This document shows, in pieces, positions 1 through 11,446 of a DNA stretch of 64,000 bases (position 1 is the first letter of the stretch; every line of letters begins with the position of its first letter). The notes under the pieces are model-generated. The model worked only from the letters and a program-made list of their open reading frames with translations. It was not told the origin of the DNA and made no database searches. This stretch comes from Hymenobacter yonginensis (GTDB taxonomy: Bacteria > Bacteroidota > Bacteroidia > Cytophagales > Hymenobacteraceae). A program made the translations under genes and the position numbers. The stretch covers positions 3,348,001 through 3,412,000 of the forward strand of contig NZ_CP115396.1 of the NCBI RefSeq assembly GCF_027625995.1. The letters run 5' to 3'.

Positions 1-1152
1 CTGGCGGCCCATATGGCCGTAAGCGGCCGATTCGCTGAAGATAGGGTTGCGCAAGCCCAGGCGCTGCACGATGGCGTAGGGGCGCAGGTCGAAGAGGCGC
101 TGCACTTTTTCGGCAATCTGGCCGTCGGTGAGCTTCTCGCCGTGGCCGTTGCTGGCCTGCGTGGTGCCGTAGGTGGTCACGAACACACCCACGGGCTGCG
201 CCACGCCGATGGCGTAGGCTACTTGCACCAACACTTGGTCGGCTACGCCGGCCGCTACCAGGTTTTTGGCGATGTGGCGGGCTGCGTAAGCGGCCGAACG
301 GTCTACTTTGCTGGAGTCTTTGCCCGAGAAAGCACCGCCGCCGTGGGCGCCTTTGCCGCCGTAGGTGTCCACGATGATTTTGCGACCGGTGAGGCCGGAA
401 TCGCCGTGGGGCCCGCCGATAACGAATTTGCCGGTGGGGTTGATGTGGTAGATGATGGCGTCGGTAAACAGGCTCTGCACCTCGGGGCTGAGCTGGGCTT
501 TCACGCGGGGCACCAGAATGATTTTGATGTCCTGCTCGATCTGCCGGAGCATGGTTTGCTCGTCCTGGTCGAACTCATCGTGCTGGGTGCTTACCACGAT
601 GGTTTCGATGGCCTCAGGCGTGTTGTCGTCGGCGTAGCGGATGGTTACCTGGCTTTTGGCATCGGGGCGCAGGTAGGTCATTTCCGTGCCTTCGCGGCGG
701 ATTTTCGACAGTTCCTGCAGCAAACGGTGCGAGAGGTCGAGGGCCAGCGGCATGTAGTTGGGCGTCTCCTTAGTGGCGTACCCGAACATCATGCCCTGGT
801 CGCCGGCGCCCTGCTCTTCGTCGCTGGCGCGCTCTACGCCCTGGTTGATGTCGGCCGACTGCTCGTGCAGGCGGTTCATCACCTCGCAGGTATCGGCGTT
901 GAACAGGTACTCCGGCTTGTTGTAGCCGATGCGGCGAATTACCTCACGAACAATTGGCTCGGCCTCTACATGGGCCTTCGACTTGATTTCGCCGGCTACC
1001 AGCGCAAAATCCGTGGTGACCAAAGTTTCGCAGGCTACTTTGGAAGCAGGGTCCTGGCGAAGATACTCGTCGAGAATAGCGTCAGAAATCTGGTCGGCTA
1101 CTTTATCGGGGTGGCCTTCCGAAACAGATTCGGAGGTGAACAGGTACGGCAT
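1..1152 (-). CDS. metK: S-adenosylmethionine synthetase (3' end outside window)
   Basis: This enzyme makes S-adenosylmethionine from methionine and ATP in the cytoplasm and so supplies all methyltransferases. Read on the minus strand, the protein begins MPYLFTSESVSEGHPDKVAD, the hallmark N-terminus with the ATP-binding GHPDK motif. It later has GAGDQGMMFGYA, the methionine-loop region, and GGPHGDSGLTGRKIIVDTYG, the P-loop-like signature. The ATG is at 1150-1152. The frame is still open at base 1 (last residues visible YGHMGRQ), so 384 codons are seen and about 35-40 should be missing for a protein of the usual ~420 residues. The next gene is divergent, and the 194 bp between them presumably holds both promoters. 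Confidence 0.97.
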   Translation of the reverse strand, partial: MPYLFTSESVSEGHPDKVADQISDAILDEYLRQDPASKVACETLVTTDFALVAGEIKSKAHVEAEPIVREVIRRIGYNKPEYLFNADTCEVMNRLHEQSADINQGVERASDEEQGAGDQGMMFGYATKETPNYMPLALDLSHRLLQELSKIRREGTEMTYLRPDAKSQVTIRYADDNTPEAIETIVVSTQHDEFDQDEQTMLRQIEQDIKIILVPRVKAQLSPEVQSLFTDAIIYHINPTGKFVIGGPHGDSGLTGRKIIVDTYGGKGAHGGGAFSGKDSSKVDRSAAYAARHIAKNLVAAGVADQVLVQVAYAIGVAQPVGVFVTTYGTTQASNGHGEKLTDGQIAEKVQRLFDLRPYAIVQRLGLRNPIFSESAAYGHMGRQ

Positions 1153-1346
1153 CAGCTTGTAGGGTAGAGTACGCGAGGGGCCGGCAGCCCCTGCCCTGCG
1201 GTTGGAGCAGGGCTACAAAGCTACTATTTAGTTGGGAGTTGCCGGCTATCCTGTTGGCGCGGGGCCTGCAGATGCTGCCAGCCCCGCGGCTAACCCCGGC
1301 AATGCGTTTTCCGTTGTAGCGCTACTCTCCCCTACTCTATTCTACC

Positions 1347-2174
1347 ATGAAGAAACTGACTACTCTGACTCTGGCCGCCGGCCTACTCGCGCTACATGTG
1401 CCCCAGGTCCAGGCCCAGCAGGCCCGCTCGCCCTACCAGACCCGCTTCGCCGTCGACGGCCCCATCACAGCCGGCCTGGGGGCCCTCAGCATTACAGGGC
1501 TGCTGCTGGTACAAAAAAAAGACGGCCTGACGGACGCCCAGCTGGCTGCCCTCAACAAAAACGACATTCCCAAGTTCGACCGGTTTTCGGCGGGCTACTA
1601 CAGCGACCGGGCCCAAACGGCGGGCGACCTGATTGTATATCCTTCGCTGCTGATTGCGCCGGGCCTGCTGGCGCTGGACCAGGACGTGCGCAGCCGCTAC
1701 GGCCAGGTGCTGGGCCTGTACCTGCAGAGCATGCTGGCCGCCGATGCCACCTTCACCATGACCATCGGCAACGTGACGCGCTATCGGCCATTTCTGTATG
1801 GCACCGAAGGCGGAGGCGACCGGAACAGCAAGATTTCCACCAACTCGTTTTTTGCCGGCCACACGGCCCACACGGCGGCCGCCACCTTCTTCGCCGCCAA
1901 AGTCTATCACGACTTCCACCCCGATTCCAAAGCCAGACCATTCATCTGGACTGCGGCTGGCGTGGTGTCGGTGGCAGAGGCCTATACCCGCCTGGAAGCC
2001 GGCAAGCACTTCCTCTCCGACAATATTGTGGGGCTGGCTGTAGGTGCCACGGCGGGCATTCTGGTGCCGCAGCTGCACAAGAAAACAGGCAATACGTATA
2101 GCATCAGCCCGGTGCAGGGCCTCAACGTGAATGGCTACTCCTACTCCGGTTTGTCGTTGACTAAGCGGCTGTAA
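1347..2174 (+). CDS. exported PAP2-superfamily phosphatase
   Basis: A 275-residue protein with a cleavable-looking signal peptide (MKKLTTLTLAAGLLALHVP, then VQAQQ). It carries the three PAP2 motifs: a KX6RP-like NVTRYRPF, SFFAGHTAH corresponding to PSGH, and RLEAGKHFLSDNIVG corresponding to SRX5HX3D, with the catalytic histidines. The family removes phosphate from lipid phosphates (phosphatidate, undecaprenyl pyrophosphate) or other small phosphomonoesters. With a signal peptide and few extra hydrophobic helices, this member probably acts in the periplasm or at the outer membrane. The substrate cannot be read from the sequence. A GC-rich hairpin follows the stop. Confidence 0.88.
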   Translation: MKKLTTLTLAAGLLALHVPQVQAQQARSPYQTRFAVDGPITAGLGALSITGLLLVQKKDGLTDAQLAALNKNDIPKFDRFSAGYYSDRAQTAGDLIVYPSLLIAPGLLALDQDVRSRYGQVLGLYLQSMLAADATFTMTIGNVTRYRPFLYGTEGGGDRNSKISTNSFFAGHTAHTAAATFFAAKVYHDFHPDSKARPFIWTAAGVVSVAEAYTRLEAGKHFLSDNIVGLAVGATAGILVPQLHKKTGNTYSISPVQGLNVNGYSYSGLSLTKRL

Positions 2175-2201
2175 GTATCCTAATATTCGTTTTTACTTTC
2201 C

Positions 2202-2242
2202 ATACCCCGGCTTGCCTTGCTGGCAAGCTGGGGTATTGTTTT
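2202..2242 (+). terminator. rho-independent terminator after the PAP2 gene
   Basis: A 15-bp stem (2202-2216 with 2222-2236, one G-U pair) around a 5-base loop is followed by TGTTTTT. It lies 28 bases after the stop codon of the PAP2 gene. Confidence 0.8.
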
Positions 2243-2415
2243 TGGGCGTACACGAACGGGTTGCTGAGTGAGTTGCATCACTCCTCTATTACAGGCCGGG
2301 CCGCCGTCCACATGCACCCGCACTTTGGGCTTGGCAAAGCAGATACAGGCAAAGCATTTATCTTGCTGCTGAAAACTAGCCTGCGGCATCCAAGCAGGCA
2401 TATCTGTTAAGAAGA

Positions 2416-3837
2416 ATGCGTATTTTATCAGGAATAGCTGCCACTACGGGCGCTATACTATTGGCAGCTTCCGGGCTGCAGGCCCAGAGCTACATGCCGG
2501 GCTACATTGTGCCCACAGCCGGCGACACGGTGCGCGGCGAGCTGGAAAACGAGTTCTGGGAAGCTACTCCGGCCACGCTCCGGTTTCGGTCCGCAGCGGC
2601 CACCGAGCCTCAGGCATTGCGCACCGCCACGCTGAAGGGCTTTGGCTTTGTGCAGGGCCGCTACTGGCGCCGCCAGTACCTGACGTATGACTCCCTGGCC
2701 GAAACCCATACTAATATGGTACAGCCCGGCCCCCTGCGCACGCGCATAGTGTCCGACTCGGTGATGACAGAAGTGCTGGTAGATGGGGTAGCCACGCTCA
2801 CGGCCATGCGCGGTGCCACCCCGCACTACTTTGTGCAGCGGCCAGGCCGCGCCCCGCTGGAACTGGTGGCCCGCACCAGCATCCAGACCAGTCCTGATGG
2901 CACCAACTACGTGCACTCCTTCAACAATTACCGGGAGCAGTTGGGCATCTATTTCGCTGACTGCCCGGCCTTGGCTGCCTCCTGGCGCGCACTACGCTTC
3001 GAGCCGCAGCAGTTGCAGCAGGCTATTAGCCGCTACAATACGCAGTGCCAAGGCCAGCCCGGCGACCTAGCATCGGGGGTGCCAGCCAAGCGGCCGCGCC
3101 TGGAGTGGGGTATACTGACTGGCGCCGCCTACACCCGCACCACCCTGTCCGATGGCCGGTCGCAGGGCCTGGCAGACAGTTCGCCAATCGACGCCCTTCA
3201 GGTGCAGGTTCTGCGGCTGGAGCCGTACTACCTTAACAATGTCCGGCTGGAAAGTGCGTTGCGGCCGCTGGGAGGGCTATACGCCGACCTGCTGTTTGCG
3301 GGCCGACGCTGGGCCATTCATACAGAAGCCACGGCTCGCCCGCTGGCTCCTCTGCGCTACGAGACGGCCACCGGCAGCCCGGCTTTCCCTACTAAAACCT
3401 ACGAGCTACGCGGGCTTCAGGGGGCGGTAACGCTAGGGCTACGGGTATTGCGCCCACTGGCAGCCGGCCAACTGCTGGCAGGACTGGGTGGGAGCGTGCT
3501 ACTCACGAAGTTGAGCCGCAACCAAGCCGAATATCCGGGTGTCAGCAGCCGGACGGCAGGCGGACTGATGCTGCCAGTGCGGGGCTCCCTGGGGTATCCC
3601 ACTCGCCAGGCCGGCGGCTACCTGGAAGCAGGCTACCGCCAGGGCCGCTTCACCGCCACCGCGTCAGTACGGGCCCACTATGGCAACGTAAACGACGATA
3701 CAGCCGTGGAATCAATAGTAGCTGATATCCGGACCGGCCGGTCGCTGGGCGTAGTGATGCCTAAATATTCGCTCAGCAGCTACCAGACCTCACTAACGCT
3801 GGCCCTGCGCCTCAACCGCAACACCGACCAGCGTTAG
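2416..3837 (+). CDS. exported hypothetical protein, probable outer-membrane beta-barrel
   Basis: A 473-residue protein with a signal peptide ending around LAASGLQAQ. Residues of roughly 25-210 form a soluble-looking N-terminal region containing the phrase SFNNYREQLGIYFADCP, a pattern I associate with uncharacterised Bacteroidota surface proteins. The second half alternates hydrophobic and polar residues with many Gly, Tyr and Arg (for example GQLLAGLGGSVLL and GGYLEAGYRQGRFTATASVR), typical of transmembrane beta strands. No catalytic motif is visible. The function is unknown; an outer-membrane or surface location is inference. It is convergent with the following peptidase gene, with only 12 bp between the stops. 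Confidence 0.8.
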   Translation: MRILSGIAATTGAILLAASGLQAQSYMPGYIVPTAGDTVRGELENEFWEATPATLRFRSAAATEPQALRTATLKGFGFVQGRYWRRQYLTYDSLAETHTNMVQPGPLRTRIVSDSVMTEVLVDGVATLTAMRGATPHYFVQRPGRAPLELVARTSIQTSPDGTNYVHSFNNYREQLGIYFADCPALAASWRALRFEPQQLQQAISRYNTQCQGQPGDLASGVPAKRPRLEWGILTGAAYTRTTLSDGRSQGLADSSPIDALQVQVLRLEPYYLNNVRLESALRPLGGLYADLLFAGRRWAIHTEATARPLAPLRYETATGSPAFPTKTYELRGLQGAVTLGLRVLRPLAAGQLLAGLGGSVLLTKLSRNQAEYPGVSSRTAGGLMLPVRGSLGYPTRQAGGYLEAGYRQGRFTATASVRAHYGNVNDDTAVESIVADIRTGRSLGVVMPKYSLSSYQTSLTLALRLNRNTDQR

Positions 3838-3849
3838 CCTAGTCCTGTC

Positions 3850-6330
<2,481 letters not shown>

Positions 6331-6472
6331 CATCAAAGCTACAATTCGAATTGAAAGAGTGCCATAGAGACACAATTGCAGACGCGGCGTTGCCAGCCCC
6401 ATGTAATGAGAACCACTGTTGGCCGGCGCTTCATTATTGGAAGGAAACAGCCATGAATCCTATCTTCCGCCC

Positions 6473-7051
6473 ATGAAAAACCTATTCCTATCCGGTGCTA
6501 CCTTCCTACTGAGCACTATTTTTATATCCGCCAATGCGCAAAACGTCCGGTGGGGCGTAAAAGTCGGCGTCAATTACGCCGGTGTCACTTCGCCTAACTA
6601 CGAGGGGCCACAACGCCGTTGGGCACCCGCTGTGGGAGTATTCGCCCAGGTGCCGCTATCTTCCGACGGGTTTCTGATCCTACAGCCCGAGCTCCTGTAC
6701 TCACAGAAAGGCTCAAGAATCACCTATGCTAGTGGCACGTATACCGACCGATTTCACTACCTGGATTTGCCCATCTTGGCCAGAATCAATGCAGGCGGTT
6801 TGTTCTTCGAGGTAGGGCCACAGATTAGCTACCTGGTGGCTGTCCGCAACGAAGGTCCTACCGGCACCTTCACCAATACAGAAGGCGCTAACCGCCTACA
6901 GGCGGGTGGGGTAGCCGGCGTGGGATATCAACTGCCCATGGGATTGGGCCTGGGCGTGCGCTACACCCATGATTTGGTGCGCATTGCTCGGCAAGGCCCG
7001 CGCAACTCAGTATTCCAGGCGCAACTAAGCTACCTGCTCGGCAGTCGATAG
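6473..7051 (+). CDS. PorT-like outer-membrane beta-barrel protein
   Basis: A 192-residue protein with a signal peptide (LLSTIFISANAQ). It starts the mature chain with VRWGVKVGVNYAGV and shows the family phrases QPELLYSQKG, YLDLPILARINAGGLFFEVGPQ and LGLGVRYTHDL. These mark the small 8-stranded barrels often annotated as porin family or PorT (OMP_b-brl_2). Three longer relatives lie at 48251-50803 and share the same phrases. The ATG at 6473 was preferred over 6419 because it begins the signal peptide. The specific role is unknown; many such barrels are abundant surface proteins. Confidence 0.88.
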   Translation: MKNLFLSGATFLLSTIFISANAQNVRWGVKVGVNYAGVTSPNYEGPQRRWAPAVGVFAQVPLSSDGFLILQPELLYSQKGSRITYASGTYTDRFHYLDLPILARINAGGLFFEVGPQISYLVAVRNEGPTGTFTNTEGANRLQAGGVAGVGYQLPMGLGLGVRYTHDLVRIARQGPRNSVFQAQLSYLLGSR

Positions 7052-7085
7052 CCTGATGAGCGCGCCACAACGCTACTGCTAGCCC

Positions 7086-7718
7086 TTACAACGTCCGCAG
7101 CTCCTGCGCGAGGTTGCGGCGGGCGGCGGCATCGAGCTGCTCCCGAAAACCGGGCGTGTGGTAGAGCACCGGCGCCTCCAACAGCTTCTGCAGCACCTTG
7201 CGGCGGCCGCGGCGGTAGAGCAGGCCCGGCACCAGGCGGTACTCCTGCCGCACCTGCCGGGCATATTCCTGGTAGCGGGCTTCGGAAGCACCCAGGATGG
7301 CCAGATCCGCATCCAGAAAGAACAGCAGGTCCGGGTCGTCGGGCGGCTGGGGCTGGGTGTGGTCGTGGGTGCGCTCAATCAGGAAGGCCACCCGCGCTTG
7401 GCGTTCGGCAGAGAGGGAAGTTGTTGCCAGAAATTCGCGAGCCAGCTCGGCACTTTTTGCTTCGTTGTCGGAGCGCAGTGCCTCGTACACGGCATCGTGA
7501 AACCATACGGCCAGTTGCACTACCGCCGGATCGTGCAGCTGGGCGGCGGCTTTGTCCACGGCGTCCAGCAGCGCCCGGATGTGGGTGAGCGTATGGTAGT
7601 GACGGCCTGGGGCCTCGTATGCCTTGGTCAGCTGCGTGAGCATGGCGGTGCGGGCGGCTTCATCGGGCAGTAGCGGGGCCGTGAGCTGGTGCCAGCGGTT
7701 GGCGAGGGTGGTTTCCAT
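7086..7718 (-). CDS. HD-superfamily metal-dependent phosphohydrolase
   Basis: A 210-residue cytoplasmic protein that fits the predicted HD-phosphohydrolase family COG4339. The metal-ligand pattern is visible: YHTLTHI near residue 41, WFHDAVY (the HD pair) near residue 73, then LIERTHDH near residue 118 and FLDADLAILG near residue 133. The family hydrolyses phosphate esters of nucleotides or similar compounds, but members of this group have no settled substrate. It is read leftward and is followed 34 bp later by the convergent barrel gene. Confidence 0.85.
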   Translation of the reverse strand: METTLANRWHQLTAPLLPDEAARTAMLTQLTKAYEAPGRHYHTLTHIRALLDAVDKAAAQLHDPAVVQLAVWFHDAVYEALRSDNEAKSAELAREFLATTSLSAERQARVAFLIERTHDHTQPQPPDDPDLLFFLDADLAILGASEARYQEYARQVRQEYRLVPGLLYRRGRRKVLQKLLEAPVLYHTPGFREQLDAAARRNLAQELRTL

Positions 7719-7777
7719 GTGGCAAGGCAGGGAATAGGCGTTTCTGATGTGACGAAGCCGGCCGGCAGTGGGCCGGC

Positions 7778-9073
7778 TTACCGCCGTCGGCTCAGCGCGT
7801 AGGGCACCAGCCCCGCCAGCACCGTCAGCAGGCCGTAGAGCGACTCGGTGGGCTTATCGTGGATGATAAACCAGAGCGTCCAGGCGCTGAGGGCCAGGAA
7901 CAGCAGCGGCGTGACGGGGTAACCCCAGGCGCGGTAGGGCCGCGGCAGATTCGGCTCGCGCCAGCGCAGCACAAACAGCCCCAACACCGTCAGGAACGTG
8001 AACAGGTTGAGCACGAAGCCCGCATAGAGCAGCACTTGCTCGAAGGTGGCCGTGAAAATGAACAGCAGTGTGAGGCCGGTTTGCAGCAGCATGGCCCGCA
8101 CCGGAATACCCGCCGCGCTCAGCTGCGCCAGCGGCCGCAGCGGCGGCAAATCCTCCCCCATCACCTGCACGATGCGCGGCCCGGCAAAAATCATGGCGCT
8201 GATGGTGGACACCAGCAGGGCCGCAATCAGCCCGCCCATCAACCGCCCGCCCAACGGCCCAAACAACTCCGTGCCCGCAATGAAGCCGACTTCGGCCTGC
8301 CCGGCCAGCTTGCTGATGGGCGTGGAATACAGGAAAACGAAGTTCAGGGCCACGTACAGGGCCAGCACCAGCGCCGTGCCCGTGAGCAGGATGCGCGGCA
8401 GCGTGCGTTGCGGCTCCTGCACCTCGCCGGTGGCGTACACGGCCGCGTTCCAGCCCGAGTAAGCATACGACACGTACACCAGCGCCACCGCAAACGCCGG
8501 GCTCAGCAGCTCGCGCCCCGCCGCCGCCGACGGCGCAAACGACAGCCCCTGCGGCACAGCCACCACCAGTCCCACGCCCACAAACGCCACCAGCACCAGC
8601 ACCTTCACGGCCGTCACGACGAGCTGCAGGCGGCTGCCGGCACGGCGGCTGCTGGCGTGTACCGCCGTGAGGGCCAGCACCACGGCCACCGGCAGCAGCA
8701 GCGGCGGCAGCCCCGGCCACACGCTGCCCGCGTACTTGCCCAGCGCCATGGCCGCCAGCGCCGTAGGCGCCGCAAACCCCACCGTGCTTGACACCCAACC
8801 CGACAGAAACCCCACCGCCGGGTGGTAAATGCGCGACAAATAGTGGTACTCGCCGCCGGAGCGGGGCAGCGCTGTGGCCAGCTCGCCGTAGCTGAGCGCC
8901 CCGCACAAGGCCACCAGCCCGCCCACCGCCCACAGCATCAGCAGCGCAAACCCACTTTTGATGTCCGTCACCTGGAACCCCAGGCTGGTAAACACGCCGG
9001 TGCCCACCATATTGGCTACCACAATGGAAATGCCGGTCAGGACGCTGATTTTGTAGGGGCTGGCTTGGGGCAT
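7778..9073 (-). CDS. APC-family amino acid permease
   Basis: A 431-residue inner-membrane transporter with about 12 hydrophobic helices. The N-terminus contains VVANMVGTGVFTSLG, the APC-family GSG-type substrate-binding turn in TM1, followed by ELATALPRSGGEYHYL, the conserved TM3 phrase seen in amino acid/polyamine antiporters. The start at 9073 (MPQASPYKISVL) is preferred over an upstream ATG at 9160, because the upstream extension is not membrane-like. It most likely imports or exchanges amino acids; specificity cannot be called. Confidence 0.92.
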   Translation of the reverse strand: MPQASPYKISVLTGISIVVANMVGTGVFTSLGFQVTDIKSGFALLMLWAVGGLVALCGALSYGELATALPRSGGEYHYLSRIYHPAVGFLSGWVSSTVGFAAPTALAAMALGKYAGSVWPGLPPLLLPVAVVLALTAVHASSRRAGSRLQLVVTAVKVLVLVAFVGVGLVVAVPQGLSFAPSAAAGRELLSPAFAVALVYVSYAYSGWNAAVYATGEVQEPQRTLPRILLTGTALVLALYVALNFVFLYSTPISKLAGQAEVGFIAGTELFGPLGGRLMGGLIAALLVSTISAMIFAGPRIVQVMGEDLPPLRPLAQLSAAGIPVRAMLLQTGLTLLFIFTATFEQVLLYAGFVLNLFTFLTVLGLFVLRWREPNLPRPYRAWGYPVTPLLFLALSAWTLWFIIHDKPTESLYGLLTVLAGLVPYALSRRR

Positions 9074-9199
9074 ACGGCGCAAAAGTTGTGGGCCAAAGAT
9101 GCACAAACCCCTGCTGCCGCTGCGTAAGCCACCAGCCAAAAAGCAAAAGCCCGGCAGCAACGCTACCGGGCTTCAGAACTAATACCAAATCGTCAGGCT

Positions 9200-9222
9200 C
9201 CCCCTCTCTTTTGGAGAGGGGG
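9200..9222. repeat. GC-rich hairpin, possible terminator
   Basis: A perfect 9-bp stem (9200-9208 with 9214-9222) with a 5-base loop lies between the permease start and the DUF2480 stop. It has no T-run, so it may be a dispersed hairpin rather than a classical terminator. Confidence 0.5.
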
Positions 9223-9238
9223 CCGGGGGGTGAGGTCC

Positions 9239-9263
9239 GGCACAGGCTAAAACCTATGCTACA
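9239..9263. repeat. GCACAGGCT-type dispersed palindrome, copy 1
   Basis: GGCACAGGCTAAAACCTATG followed by CTACA. The same imperfect palindrome appears at 25123-25148 and 53588-53613. This copy overlaps the last codons and stop of the DUF2480 gene. Confidence 0.7.
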
Positions 9264-9775
9264 CTAACCTTCGGCTTTTTATACAGCGGCACGGTGCTGC
9301 ACGGCTCGCCATACATCACGCTGCTCACCACGGGCAGCAGCTTCTGCATGATGGCCACGTAGGCGTAGGTTGGCACGGGCCTCTCGCCGCAGCCCTTCAC
9401 CACCACTTTAGCGTCGCGGTAGTCTTCGGCATTGATGGCGGCAATGGCTTCCTGAAACAACTCCTGCTCCAGCGCCTCCAGGCTGCCGAACACGTAGCGG
9501 TGGGCGTGGCCCTGCAGCTTGCTGGCCAGCAGCATGTAGGCCCAGGTGGGCACAATGGCATCGGCCGAGCAGATGATGGCTACGTTCTTGCCGTCGTACT
9601 GGCTCCAGTCGTGAGTTTTCACGAACTCGCGCAAATCCTTTTCGCGCAGCATCAGGCCGTGAAACAGGTTGTCCTTGATGTCGTACACGACCCGCTCGCC
9701 GGGGTGCAGCAGTTCCTCCAGGTTCAGCGACGTGAGGGCGCTGCTGGCGACGCGGTTGACGAATAACGGTTCCAT
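9254..9775 (-). CDS. DUF2480 family protein
   Basis: A 173-residue soluble protein starting MEPLFVNRVASSALTSLNLE. It contains the phrases GERVVYDIKDNLFHGLMLRE and VAIICSADAIVPTWAYMLL and a C-terminal CGERPVPTYAYVAIMQKLLP. These match my knowledge of the DUF2480 family, which is confined to Bacteroidota. The family has no established function. The gene stands alone on the minus strand, its 3' end overlaps a dispersed palindrome, and a divergent small zinc-ribbon gene begins 84 bp upstream. Confidence 0.87.
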   Translation of the reverse strand: MEPLFVNRVASSALTSLNLEELLHPGERVVYDIKDNLFHGLMLREKDLREFVKTHDWSQYDGKNVAIICSADAIVPTWAYMLLASKLQGHAHRYVFGSLEALEQELFQEAIAAINAEDYRDAKVVVKGCGERPVPTYAYVAIMQKLLPVVSSVMYGEPCSTVPLYKKPKVSVA

Positions 9776-9859
9776 GAGAAAGGCAGGATAAACAAGCGAA
9801 ACAAAACTTCAAACAAAGCAACAACCGCAAAAAGTTGTTGACCGGTCAGACTCCTCACC

Positions 9860-10012
9860 ATGAAAACAAAAATCTGCGCCCATTGTCAGACCGAGGCGAC
9901 CACACTATACCGCATCCAAACGCCAGCCGAAGGCAAAAGCTGGATTTTCGTCTGCGAAAGCTGCTGCCTGAAGGCCAAACCACTGCCCGGCTACCGCTAC
10001 GGCGGCACCTAG
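9860..10012 (+). CDS. small zinc-ribbon protein (50 aa)
   Basis: A 50-residue open frame starting MKTKICAHCQTEATTLYRIQ and ending GYRYGGT. It has two CxxC pairs, CAHC near residue 6 and CESCC near residue 35, spaced 26 residues apart, as in a treble-clef or zinc-ribbon finger. It is divergent from the DUF2480 gene and convergent with tsaB. The four cysteines and host-like codon use argue that it is real. No function can be assigned; a DNA-, RNA- or protein-binding knuckle is the general expectation. Confidence 0.65.
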   Translation: MKTKICAHCQTEATTLYRIQTPAEGKSWIFVCESCCLKAKPLPGYRYGGT

Positions 10013-10042
10013 CAGGGCTACCGGCACTAGCGCCGGTGCAGC

Positions 10043-10738
10043 TCAGCTTTTCGGGGTAGTGGTGTACACCTCCTTCAGGTAAAACGGCTCGTAGTACGCC
10101 ACGTCGCGGAACTCCTGCCGGGCGTAGGCTTCCACCGCCAGCGCACCCACAGCCACGGCCGAAGGCTCGATGCCGGTCAGAAACGCCACGTTCGGGTTTC
10201 CTGCCGCAAGTGTCTGGAATTTGGCCGCGCCGTTTCCGAAGCATAACACGCGGTGGTGGGTGGTTTGTTCGGCTAACGAGGTTTCATCGAGGATGAGCGG
10301 CGTGGGGGCCAGCACTTCGGCCCCATCAGGGCGATAGAGGGCAGTGTAGACTTCCATGCGGCGCGCGTCCAGCATGGGGCACAGCAGCAGGTCTTCGGTG
10401 GGTACGGTGGCAGCGGCTATCTGCCGGGCCAGCGCCGCCAGGGTGCTCACGGCCAGCAGCGGAATATCAAGCGCGTAGCACAGCCCCTTAGCGGCAGCAG
10501 CCCCAATCCGCAGCCCCGTGTAGGAGCCCGGCCCGTCGCTCACGGCTACGGCCGCCACGTCGGCCAGGGTGTGCAGCATGTTTTCCAGCAGCTGGCTGAT
10601 GAGCACGCTCAGGTGCGAGGAGTGCGACTTTTCCAGCCGCAGCTCCGACTGCCCTACTAGCCGGCCATCGTCCAGCCGGTGCAAAGCCACAGAACAAACA
10701 GCGGAGGACGTTTCGAGGGAAAGGATGAGGCTAGGCAT
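10043..10738 (-). CDS. tsaB: tRNA threonylcarbamoyladenosine biosynthesis protein TsaB
   Basis: A 231-residue protein of the TsaB/YeaZ family, the partner that stabilises TsaD in the complex adding threonylcarbamoyl to A37 of ANN-decoding tRNAs. The N-terminus LILSLETSSAVCSVAL is the ASKHA phosphate-1 segment. The phrase VSDGPGSYTGLRIGAAAAKG near residue 70 is the family signature. The start at 10738 (MPSLILSLE) is favoured over 10762 because it begins right at the conserved strand. The gene follows a hypothetical gene by 10 bp on the same strand, so the two may be co-transcribed. Confidence 0.93.
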   Translation of the reverse strand: MPSLILSLETSSAVCSVALHRLDDGRLVGQSELRLEKSHSSHLSVLISQLLENMLHTLADVAAVAVSDGPGSYTGLRIGAAAAKGLCYALDIPLLAVSTLAALARQIAAATVPTEDLLLCPMLDARRMEVYTALYRPDGAEVLAPTPLILDETSLAEQTTHHRVLCFGNGAAKFQTLAAGNPNVAFLTGIEPSAVAVGALAVEAYARQEFRDVAYYEPFYLKEVYTTTPKS

Positions 10739-10748
10739 GGGGCAAAGA

Positions 10749-11384
10749 TTATTCAGCCACAAAGTTCGGGTTACGACTGATATAATCTTCTATTATCTCT
10801 TCCAATGTGAAGTCGTGCTCGTCTTTATCGAATTCCTCAATGAATGTGCTCAACTCCGCAGTGGTGAACACCGGGCTGATTAACACCTCATAAATGTCCG
10901 CCGCAAGTAATTCTTCCAGAATTTGCCTATAGCTGCCTGTCAGTTCCTCCATACATTGATCGGGCCCCTCGTCGCAACTCCACAACTCATAGCAAGTGAC
11001 AGTTCGGGCCTCCAGAGAAGTCAGAAACCACTCTTGTGCCTGCTGATTTTCTGACCACGAAGTAGTATGGTCACGAAAGCGCCACATGAAGCCGTTTCGG
11101 AAATCAGAGACATCCACGAGTTTCTCCTGAAACAACGGTACTCCCCATTTTTCACGCCACGTCTCAAACAACTCTTCGGCTACACTCCCGCCGATCTGCT
11201 GCCGAATAAACTCTGCGCGGCTTTTTGCGACCTCTGAAGCCATGGCTTCCAGGCGCTCAGCTAAGACTAATCCCTTATCTGATGATACTGTCAGATGAGT
11301 TAAGTGTTCATCGTATTGAATAGCTTCCGCAATAATAGGTTGGCTACTCAATAGTGATTCAAAGTACTGTTGTCTGTCTTCCAT
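10749..11384 (-). CDS. hypothetical acidic protein
   Basis: A 211-residue acidic soluble protein with no signal peptide or membrane segment. It contains several aromatic-acidic stretches (YELWSCDEGPDQCMEELTG, EEFDKDEHDFTLEEIIEDY). I do not recognise a family. Its base composition is lower in GC than its neighbours, which may mean recent acquisition. It sits 10 bp upstream of tsaB on the same strand and just upstream, in gene order, of the S41-protease terminator. Confidence 0.7.
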   Translation of the reverse strand: MEDRQQYFESLLSSQPIIAEAIQYDEHLTHLTVSSDKGLVLAERLEAMASEVAKSRAEFIRQQIGGSVAEELFETWREKWGVPLFQEKLVDVSDFRNGFMWRFRDHTTSWSENQQAQEWFLTSLEARTVTCYELWSCDEGPDQCMEELTGSYRQILEELLAADIYEVLISPVFTTAELSTFIEEFDKDEHDFTLEEIIEDYISRNPNFVAE

Positions 11385-11400
11385 TTACTTTAGGTCATAA

Positions 11401-11430
11401 AAAAAGCAGGCCCGAAGAACCTGCTTTTTC
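11401..11430 (-). terminator. terminator after the S41 peptidase gene
   Basis: A perfect 10-bp stem (11401-11410 with 11420-11429) flanked by A- and T-runs lies 17 bp beyond the peptidase stop, read leftward. Confidence 0.8.
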
Positions 11431-11446
11431 AATTTTCAATTAATCT

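Noticed and set aside
13-1167. Long plus-strand frame opposite metK
   Set aside because: It is the antisense of metK. The minus strand carries the full set of SAM-synthetase motifs.
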